DNA from: an uncultured Alistipes sp.
GTDB lineage: Bacteria; Bacteroidota; Bacteroidia; Bacteroidales; Rikenellaceae
DNA: 38,488 bases
Direction of reading: 5' to 3'
Assembly (NCBI GenBank): GCA_944321175.1
Contig: CALUKI010000016.1
Coordinates: 1-38,488 of the forward strand
The notes beneath the pieces were generated by a model. It was given only the letters and a program-made list of their open reading frames with translations. It was not told the DNA's origin and searched no databases. Below, in pieces: positions 1-7,747 of this stretch; position 1 is the first letter of the stretch; the number at the start of each line of letters is the position of its first letter. The position numbers were made by a program, and so were the translations under genes.

Positions 1-790
1 TCTGCATGGACACAGCAAGGCGATATTGACCTCTATCCACAAAAACATCTTTCCATCTCAAACCGATAATGTCGCTTATTCGCAATCCACAGAAGCAAGA
101 GAACAAATAAGCCTGTTTTACGGCCTCATTATTCATCGGAGTAGCAATCAGTGCCCGGACCTCTTCAATGGTCATATACGAGCGTTTACTCTCCGGCAAG
201 CGAATCTTATCCGAGTTGTTAATCTTCGTAAATGGGTTGGACTTGATAATATCCGCACGAACAGCGGCATTCAAAGCTCCGTTCAGAATACGGTAGTAAG
301 TGTGAAGCGTAAAGTTAGACACCCGTTTCCCTTTGGGGCGATACTCCGTCAGCAGATAGTCGATATACTCTTGGCAGAACGTCTTGTCGATCTGATCCAT
401 TGTCATGCTTTCACCCGCAAAATCTTTCAGTATACGGATAGTTACCATGATTTGGTTCCCATCCTTTTTACCACGCTTCGCCTGATTCTCTTTGTAGGTC
501 TCCATCCAGTCTAAAAGAAAAACTCTTTCCCTCTGTTCGATTCCGGCCTCGCCATTGGTAAGTTGGATAATGCGCTTCGATTTGATGGCATTGGCGGCAG
601 CCATTGTCGCTTGATTCTGTCTACGGGCATTATGATCTGTTTCGGGAATAAGGTACAGCTTCAGATACTCGTATGCCCGTTTGCCATTCCGGTATATATC
701 CAGATACAGACTCTTGTTTCCATTGGCCAGTTCTTTCATCCGCAAACGGACAGGTTCTTTGACTTTTGCAGGCTTTTTTACTCGTGGCAT
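1..790 (-). CDS. Tyrosine recombinase/integrase, 5' part only (cut by window edge)
   Basis: Site-specific recombinase of the phage-integrase family found on Bacteroidetes conjugative and mobilizable elements. It would catalyse DNA strand exchange between att sites. The first 263 residues are visible and the frame stays open to base 1. Residues about 15-50 form the arm-type DNA-binding domain and about 90-190 the SAM-like core-binding domain. The catalytic domain begins near residue 205, and the first catalytic arginine is R237 in the CGLRISD motif. The remaining catalytic residues (K, HxxR, Y) lie outside the window, so activity cannot be judged. The ATG at 790 follows a purine-rich AGAGGAGGGAA stretch. 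Base composition is more AT-rich than the genes beyond 3.7 kb, as expected for acquired DNA. The gene reads out of the window, so the element body probably lies to the left and its right end lies in the gap after it. Confidence 0.9.
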   Translation of the reverse strand, partial: MPRVKKPAKVKEPVRLRMKELANGNKSLYLDIYRNGKRAYEYLKLYLIPETDHNARRQNQATMAAANAIKSKRIIQLTNGEAGIEQRERVFLLDWMETYKENQAKRGKKDGNQIMVTIRILKDFAGESMTMDQIDKTFCQEYIDYLLTEYRPKGKRVSNFTLHTYYRILNGALNAAVRADIIKSNPFTKINNSDKIRLPESKRSYMTIEEVRALIATPMNNEAVKQAYLFSCFCGLRISDIIGLRWKDVFVDRGQYRLAVSMQ

Positions 791-935
791 ATTCCCTCCT
801 CTTTTGCTCGTTATATCTGCTGCAAAACTACAAATAAAAGCCGAGACTGAGGAACAAACAAGAAACAAAAATGTACCGAAAAAGAACCAATCATCTGAAA
901 AGAATGAAAATAACAGAAAATATCAAATCATATAT

Positions 936-958
936 AATACACTGTATATTAGTGTATT
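936..958. repeat. Inverted repeat, 8-bp arms, upstream of integrase
   Basis: AATACACT (936-943) and AGTGTATT (951-958) are perfect inverted copies around a 7-base AT spacer. Such a site about 150 bases upstream of an integrase could bind the recombinase or an excisionase. It could also be an operator. Confidence 0.5.
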
Positions 959-1052
959 TATTTGCACTTGTTTGGCTCTTATTTTCATTCTACACCTTTA
1001 CTTTATAAATCTGGAAAATTTAAGAAGCAACCAAGAGTTAAGCGTAAACGCT

Positions 1053-1065
1053 CACGTATTACGTG
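1053..1065. repeat. 13-bp palindrome CACGTATTACGTG
   Basis: CACGTA and TACGTG flank a central T. The palindrome is perfect apart from the central base. It lies in the transition from AT-rich to GC-richer sequence between the integrase and the zinc-ribbon gene. It could be a protein-binding site, but no function can be assigned from sequence. Confidence 0.4.
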
Positions 1066-1207
1066 GGCTTTACTCTAATTTGGTTGCACGGTTTTTCCAG
1101 AGCCTCAGAAAACAAATTAAGTTCTGTCCCACGTTTTTTATGTTTCTGCCTCAATCAGTTACAAACCGGTCTCAAGGGACAGGGGCCTCTCTTAGACCAC
1201 TGTTATT

Positions 1208-1585
1208 ATGTTTTGCAAGAACTGCGGCCAAGCCCTCGACAACGGCGTCCGCTTCTGTCCGAATTGCGGCACTGAAACCACCGCAGGAGTCCCCGTGCCT
1301 CCTGCCGCATCCGATCCGGTAGCCCCGCGTCCCGCCACCTATGCTCCGCCCCGCGATCGAAAAGAAAAAAGCATCGCGCTCATACTTTGTCTCTTCTTCG
1401 GTTGTTTCGGTGTGCACAAATTGTACCTGAAAGAACAGAAAGAAGGTTGCGTAATGCTCGTCATCGGTCTGTTCGGACTCTTTCTGCTGATTCCTTTACT
1501 TGTCACAGGCATCTGGTCCCTGATAAATTTGATCCAGTTATTAACAATGGGTTCCGAAGAATTCGACCGTAAATACAACTGTTGA
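1208..1585 (+). CDS. Zinc-ribbon and TM2 domain membrane protein
   Basis: A 125-residue protein. Residues 3-21 form a zinc ribbon with two CxxC pairs (CKNCG and CPNCG). A proline- and alanine-rich linker follows. Residues about 54-110 form a TM2 domain: two hydrophobic segments around a short loop, with the typical FFGCFGVHKLYL start and a GIWSLINLIQLL segment. TM2 proteins are small inner-membrane proteins without a settled biochemical role. The ATG at 1208 places the zinc ribbon at the very N terminus. The stop overlaps or nearly touches the start of the next gene, so the two are very likely co-transcribed. Domain assignment is secure and function is unknown. Confidence 0.88.
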   Translation: MFCKNCGQALDNGVRFCPNCGTETTAGVPVPPAASDPVAPRPATYAPPRDRKEKSIALILCLFFGCFGVHKLYLKEQKEGCVMLVIGLFGLFLLIPLLVTGIWSLINLIQLLTMGSEEFDRKYNC

Positions 1586-1590
1586 GTTTC

Positions 1591-3732
1591 ATGAAAAAGA
1601 TCATTTTCATCATATTGCTTGTCATCGGCATCGGCGGCTGGATAATTTTCAATCGACTGGATCTCTCCCGTCCGATCGAATTGGAGACATACGAACCTTC
1701 ACCGGAGTGTGCGCCCGCCTACACGGCACTGTGCCAGACCGAGGCATCCGATTCGCCCGACAACACGCATGCCTACGATATCGAACGAACCGTCCGAATC
1801 CTGAACTCACTGGAAGCAGCACAGTCGCAAAGCGAAACGTTCGAAGAGTTTCTGGAATACATGGCCCGCCAAGACTACAGGGGAGTATCCCCCGACGTAT
1901 TGGCCGCCAAACGAAAGCTCTTTCCGATTCTGGAGGAGATGAATCAACTTCGGCATACATCCAAAGAACTCTCGTCTGTATGGTATTGCCTGAAGAACGC
2001 ATCACGCAAGCTCATCGATGAAGCCCAAGGCTCAGGAAGCTCCTCGAACTATATGCTTTCGCTCTGCTCCAGCGGTGGAGCTGCGGCTGCCGCCACCTGT
2101 ATCGACAGGGCGTTTTCATCCTTCTGCGAGCAACAGGACGTGAAACGCAAGACCGAGAACCGGCTGAACAGGCTCCGACGCCAATATATCGCATATATCG
2201 AGCAATACGCTCCGAACTATTACAAATACATGGACGAGTGGAACACACTGTGTCTGGACAAGGACCGAGCCTACATCAATCTCTACGCAGGCAAGCTCTC
2301 CGACGCATTGAACGCCTCACAGAAAGTACTGGACCGGCATCCTGAAAATCGGGAAGGGCTGTTATTAAAAGCGCTCTCCCTGATTCGGCTCGGTGCACAA
2401 TCCCTGCCGGAATTCGTTCTCCCGGAAGATGCGGCCTGCAACCAGCGCTGGGTTGTCGAAAGACGCGCAAACTACGAACAACGGACATTGGCCAACCCTT
2501 GTTACTTTACAGCCCAGCGGATCCTCGACCAATACATGGAACTCTATCCCGACAAAGCGGCACCGGCACTACTGCTCGACGGCATTCTGGAAGAGCAATT
2601 GGGGCACGACGCGCGAGCCATCGCACTGTACGAACAAGCCGCAATCGAATATCCCCGGCAGGCGGAGGCATTAACCGATCTTCTGGATGCATATACCAGC
2701 AGGACCTATCTTGCACAATCCGTCGAGGGCAACTATCTGCTGAACTATTATCGTTCGACAATGACCGGTGCAGGGATTTTCAGTCCCAATTTCCGCAAAG
2801 CGGCGCTCTTCGCCCGGCAAGGCAACATGGCAGCCAGCCAGGAGGAGATCTACAAACATTTTTTCCGACGCGGCAGTCAGGCCGTGCAGGATTGTCTGCT
2901 ATCCGACATGCAATACTGCGAAAACTATCTCTACGGCAGTTTCAAGCCCATGCTGCTCGAACAATCCTACATCGATCTGAAATACAGTCCGGCAACGAAG
3001 TTCATGGGCATGGGCAAGAAAAAGAACCAGATTGCCGTATCGCTTGAGAACCGTTCGGACATTCGGCTCGAAAACATCCGCATCTTCCTCTGCATCCATG
3101 CCACCAACATGTACAAGGATGATTACCGGGTCGTGAGGGTCGGAGAATCGAAAAACGCCATCGACGCATACGGCGTCGCCACCTTCGACGAAATCGACAT
3201 CTCGCCGCACGATATCAATGACATCACACGAATGCGGGCAATCGTCATGACGGACGATAAAATCTGCTGGGTCGACAGTCCGCAGGCCAAACGGCAAACT
3301 GCAATTGCAGGAATCCTGGCACACGGAGTCGCGGGCATGGCCGCCGACGAGCTGCTGTCGCATAAGCGCGAACTGTTCATGAAAGGGATGAAAACCGGAA
3401 CCCGCAAACTCTGCGACCTGATTCACACCCGAACCAGCATATCACAGACAACGGAAGGCTGGTTCGGCGGATCGTCACTCTACATCCGTTTGCCTCGGAT
3501 ACTGGCGCTGTTGTCCCCCTGCTATACGATCAACCCCATCGAAGAGACAGACCGCGTAATATCGCCGACACACGACCGTCTGGCGGGAAATCACATCGAA
3601 GTATATTTTAAGGAGGTACCGAACCAAGAGAAGTTCAACTTTTATATTTACAGCGAAATCATCTCATTCAAGGTTCTTTTCGTTCGTTCCTCCGACGGGA
3701 GCTACGCGATTGAACGTGTTACTGCGCTCTAA
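1591..3732 (+). CDS. Membrane-anchored protein of unknown function with TPR-like repeats
   Basis: A 713-residue protein that I do not recognise. Residues 1-20 form one hydrophobic segment (MKKIIFIILLVIGIGG) that fits an N-terminal anchor or signal. Two stretches in the middle resemble tetratricopeptide helices: about 220-255 (ALNASQKVLDRHPEN) and about 310-365 (RILDQYMELYPDKAAP, then AIALYEQAAIEYP). The rest has no motif I can name. A TTG at 1582 is also in frame, but the ATG at 1591 is the better start because the hydrophobic segment follows at once. It sits 5 bases after the zinc-ribbon/TM2 gene, so the pair probably works together at the membrane. Base composition is lower in GC than queA and eno next door. 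Confidence 0.8.
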   Translation: MKKIIFIILLVIGIGGWIIFNRLDLSRPIELETYEPSPECAPAYTALCQTEASDSPDNTHAYDIERTVRILNSLEAAQSQSETFEEFLEYMARQDYRGVSPDVLAAKRKLFPILEEMNQLRHTSKELSSVWYCLKNASRKLIDEAQGSGSSSNYMLSLCSSGGAAAAATCIDRAFSSFCEQQDVKRKTENRLNRLRRQYIAYIEQYAPNYYKYMDEWNTLCLDKDRAYINLYAGKLSDALNASQKVLDRHPENREGLLLKALSLIRLGAQSLPEFVLPEDAACNQRWVVERRANYEQRTLANPCYFTAQRILDQYMELYPDKAAPALLLDGILEEQLGHDARAIALYEQAAIEYPRQAEALTDLLDAYTSRTYLAQSVEGNYLLNYYRSTMTGAGIFSPNFRKAALFARQGNMAASQEEIYKHFFRRGSQAVQDCLLSDMQYCENYLYGSFKPMLLEQSYIDLKYSPATKFMGMGKKKNQIAVSLENRSDIRLENIRIFLCIHATNMYKDDYRVVRVGESKNAIDAYGVATFDEIDISPHDINDITRMRAIVMTDDKICWVDSPQAKRQTAIAGILAHGVAGMAADELLSHKRELFMKGMKTGTRKLCDLIHTRTSISQTTEGWFGGSSLYIRLPRILALLSPCYTINPIEETDRVISPTHDRLAGNHIEVYFKEVPNQEKFNFYIYSEIISFKVLFVRSSDGSYAIERVTAL

Positions 3733-3762
3733 CAAACTGCGCTGAATTCCCCGAATGTTTCG

Positions 3763-3770
3763 TACCTTTG
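3763..3770 (+). promoter_or_regulatory. Promoter -7 box TACCTTTG for queA
   Basis: Matches the Bacteroidetes -7 consensus TAnnTTTG exactly. No clear TTTG is seen 19-21 bases upstream. A start point near 3776 would rule out the upstream in-frame ATG at 3755 and supports the ATG at 3797 as the queA start. Confidence 0.6.
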
Positions 3771-3796
3771 TGGCGCAAATGGCAAACGACGCCCCT

Positions 3797-5023
3797 ATGG
3801 AACGACACATCGACATCAACGACTTCGACTATGCGCTGCCGGACGAGCGCATCGCAAAATTCCCGCTGGCCGAGCGTTCGGCCTCGAAACTGCTCGTCTA
3901 TCGCGACGGCGAGATCTCGGAACGGCATTTCCGCGATCTGGGCGACGTATTGCCTGCGGGGGCGATGCTGGTCTTCAACAACACGAAAGTCATCCGGGCC
4001 CGCATCATCATGCACAAGGCGTCGGGCGCCCGCATCGAGGTTTTCTGCCTCGAACCGCATGCACCGGCCGACTACGAGCGGGCTTTCGCCGTCAAGGGGG
4101 CGTGCGAATGGAGCTGCATCGTGGGCAACCTCAAGAAGTGGAAGGAGGGGGCCGTCGGCATCGATTTCGAGCTCGACGGCACACCGCAGCAGCTGCGGGC
4201 CTACCGCATCGGCGACGGCGGACGCGAACAGACCGTGCGGTTCGAATGGAGCGCCGACCTCACGTTCGGGGAGCTGCTTGAGCACCTGGGCAAGATTCCC
4301 ATTCCGCCCTACCTGAACCGCGACAGCGAGGAGATCGACTATACGCGCTACCAGACGGTCTATTCGAAATTCGAGGGATCGGTCGCCGCACCGACGGCCG
4401 GTCTGCACTTCACGCCGGAACTCCTGGCGTCGTTGCACGATACAGGGACCGAATCCGACGAGGTGACGCTGCATGTGGGTGCCGGAACGTTCCTGCCGGT
4501 CAAGGACGACGACGCCTGCCGCCACGCGATGCACACCGAGCACTTCGAGATCCGCCGCACGACCGTCGGACACCTCCTGCACAAATGGGGATACATCACG
4601 GCCGTCGGCACCACCTCGGTCCGGACGCTCGAATCGCTGACGGCACTGGCATGGCGCATCCGCCGCGACGGTTCACCGGCGGCAGAACGGGTTGTCGGGC
4701 AATGGGAGCTGTACGATCTGCCCGCAACGTTCACGGGCCGCGACGCGCTGGAGACGCTGCTGGAGTACATGCAGCGGAACGGACTCGATACGCTGAAGGC
4801 CGCCACGCAGATCATGATCGCCCCGCTGGGCTATCGCTGGCGCATCGTGCGCTGGATCATCACCAACTTTCACCAGCCCAAATCGACACTGCTGCTCCTT
4901 GTAGCCGCCTATGCGGGCGACGACTGGCACAGGATCTACGACTACGCCCTCGGTCACGATTTCCGGTTCCTGAGCTACGGCGATTCATCGCTGCTTATTG
5001 CGGAAAATCCGCAGAGCATCTGA
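3797..5023 (+). CDS. queA: S-adenosylmethionine:tRNA ribosyltransferase-isomerase
   Basis: Transfers and isomerises the ribosyl group of S-adenosylmethionine onto 7-aminomethyl-7-deazaguanine at the wobble base of certain tRNAs. This makes epoxyqueuosine, the step before queuosine, and the enzyme acts in the cytoplasm. The 408-residue product carries the family landmarks: FDYALPDERIAKFPL at the start, MLVFNNTKVIRAR, GKIPIPPYL, the AAPTAGLHFT segment, TLHVGAGTF, and FHQPKSTLLLLVAA near the end. It is longer than the roughly 350 residues common in proteobacteria because of extra sequence in the middle. In-frame ATGs exist at 3755 and 3779, but the -7 box at 3763 makes 3797 the most sensible start. 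Confidence 0.95.
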   Translation: MERHIDINDFDYALPDERIAKFPLAERSASKLLVYRDGEISERHFRDLGDVLPAGAMLVFNNTKVIRARIIMHKASGARIEVFCLEPHAPADYERAFAVKGACEWSCIVGNLKKWKEGAVGIDFELDGTPQQLRAYRIGDGGREQTVRFEWSADLTFGELLEHLGKIPIPPYLNRDSEEIDYTRYQTVYSKFEGSVAAPTAGLHFTPELLASLHDTGTESDEVTLHVGAGTFLPVKDDDACRHAMHTEHFEIRRTTVGHLLHKWGYITAVGTTSVRTLESLTALAWRIRRDGSPAAERVVGQWELYDLPATFTGRDALETLLEYMQRNGLDTLKAATQIMIAPLGYRWRIVRWIITNFHQPKSTLLLLVAAYAGDDWHRIYDYALGHDFRFLSYGDSSLLIAENPQSI

Positions 5024-6636
<1,613 letters not shown>

Positions 6637-6705
6637 CGGCCCCCCCAAGAGCGGCACCGCTGTGCCGGACATCGGGCGGAGGCGCCCATCACGGATCCAG
6701 ACGGC

Positions 6706-6737
6706 AAAAACAGCGCCCTGCAAAGTTTGCAGGGCGC
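6706..6737 (-). terminator. Terminator of the DeoR-family gene
   Basis: GCGCCCTGCAAA (6713-6724) and TTTGCAGGGCGC (6726-6737) form a perfect inverted repeat. On the minus strand the hairpin is followed at once by CTG and T5 (A5 at 6706-6710 on the plus strand), which is the layout of a factor-independent terminator for the leftward gene. The hairpin may also act on eno read-through. Confidence 0.65.
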
Positions 6738-6750
6738 CGCCATGCGAAGG

Positions 6751-6774
6751 GGCCGCTACCGGCCTTCCCTTTTT
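6751..6774 (+). terminator. Possible terminator of eno
   Basis: GGCCG (6751-6755) pairs with CGGCC (6760-6764) around CTAC, can be extended by two G-T pairs, and is followed by T5 at 6770-6774. The stem is short, so this is only a candidate. Confidence 0.35.
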
Positions 6775-6815
6775 CCGAATGATCCCGGCGCCGCAGCCTG
6801 CGGCCGGCGGGAATT

Positions 6816-7586
6816 TCAGGCGATGATCAGATCGACTCCGGCCTCTTCAGCCATTGTTACAAACTGATCGGAAATCCGGTCGTCGGTAACGATCACGTCG
6901 ATATCCTCCAACGAGCAGATCCGCCCGAAACCGCGCTGCCCGAATTTCGATGAATCGGCCAAAATGATGATTTTCGACGCCGAGCGCATCATGACCTGCG
7001 TCAGCTTCGCCTCCTCGATCGTCGAGGTGGTAATGCCGTGATCCAGATCGATGCCATCGACCCCGAAAAAGAGTTTCGAGCAGCTGAAATCGCTCAACGC
7101 GGCCTCCGCATAGCTGCCGATCGCCGAGAGGGATTTCTTATGGACGCAGCCGCCCAGCTGCACGACATTGATATCCTCCACCTCGTTGAACAGCACCGAA
7201 GTCTTCAGAAAGGTCGTCACGACATTCAGACGCGACCGGAAATCACGGCGTATGGCCTCGGCAAAAGCATAAATCGTAGAGCCCGAAGCCATGATGATCG
7301 AATCGTTGTCGTTGAGCAATTCAAGGGCCTTGAGCGCAATACGTTCCTTCTGTTCCCGATTCACATTGCCCTTTACATGGACATCGGTATCCACCACATG
7401 GGGATTGGCGGCACGGGCACTTCCGTGCACCTTGTACAACAGCCCCTTGGCTTCCAGAATCTTGATATCCTTACGGATCGTCACCTTCGTTACGCCCAGG
7501 TCGTTGGCCACATCGGTAATACGCACGAATCCGTACTTGTTCAGATGATCGAGAATGTACTTGTGTCTCTCGGCTACGCTCAACAT
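6816..7586 (-). CDS. DeoR/GlpR-family transcriptional repressor
   Basis: A DNA-binding regulator of sugar or organophosphate catabolism. Residues about 5-57 form the DeoR winged helix (ERHKYILDHLNKYGFVRITDV, then VTKVTIRKDIKILEAKGLLYKVHGSA). Residues about 75-235 form the DeoR C-terminal sensor domain, which in known members binds phosphorylated sugars or glycerol derivatives. Typical sensor motifs are IIMASGSTIYAFAE, FFGVDGIDLDHGIT, EEAKLTQVMM and ILADSSKFG. The 256-residue length is normal. The gene is separated from the Sus-type locus only by the leftward BACON/FN3 lipoprotein, so this locus is its most likely target. A phosphorylated metabolite as inducer would fit the phosphoesterases there. 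That link is inference. Confidence 0.92.
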   Translation of the reverse strand: MLSVAERHKYILDHLNKYGFVRITDVANDLGVTKVTIRKDIKILEAKGLLYKVHGSARAANPHVVDTDVHVKGNVNREQKERIALKALELLNDNDSIIMASGSTIYAFAEAIRRDFRSRLNVVTTFLKTSVLFNEVEDINVVQLGGCVHKKSLSAIGSYAEAALSDFSCSKLFFGVDGIDLDHGITTSTIEEAKLTQVMMRSASKIIILADSSKFGQRGFGRICSLEDIDVIVTDDRISDQFVTMAEEAGVDLIIA

Positions 7587-7613
7587 ATTCCGTATTATTT
7601 CTGGTTAATCGTG

Positions 7614-7644
7614 TAAATATAATACAATTCGGGGAATTATCAAA
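7614..7644 (-). promoter_or_regulatory. Promoter of the DeoR-family gene
   Basis: Read on the minus strand, TTTG (7641-7644), 19 bases, then TATATTTA (7614-7621). This is a near-perfect Bacteroidetes promoter. Transcription would begin near 7607, about 20 bases before the ATG at 7586. Confidence 0.75.
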
Positions 7645-7690
7645 AGAATGCCCCATATCTTCACAGAATCTTTCGCGCCCCCAACCGGAC

Positions 7691-7721
7691 AAAAAAAGGC
7701 GGACCGTCCGCACGGTCCGCC
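7691..7721 (-). terminator. Terminator of the BACON/FN3 lipoprotein gene
   Basis: GGCGGACCGT (7698-7707) and ACGGTCCGCC (7712-7721) form a perfect 10-base stem with a 4-base loop. On the minus strand it is followed by T7 (A7 at 7691-7697). It lies 26 bases after the stop of the leftward gene and isolates it from the DeoR-family gene. Confidence 0.85.
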
Positions 7722-7747
7722 CTATACGAGAGGGTCAATTCACCGAC

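Larger units (their letters stand above)
791..1207. other. AT-rich intergenic region; probable element end, exact att site not identified
   Basis: This 417-base gap separates the integrase from the zinc-ribbon gene. No convincing gene, tRNA or promoter was found. It is strikingly AT-rich up to about 1100 and becomes GC-richer after that. It carries two inverted repeats, annotated separately at 936-958 and 1053-1065. Because integrases of this type usually sit at one end of their element, an attachment site could lie here. I cannot place it without the other end of the element. Confidence 0.45.

Noticed and set aside
791..1207. tRNA gene or CRISPR remnant next to the integrase
   Set aside because: No cloverleaf or regularly spaced repeats could be found. 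Only two short inverted repeats are present.
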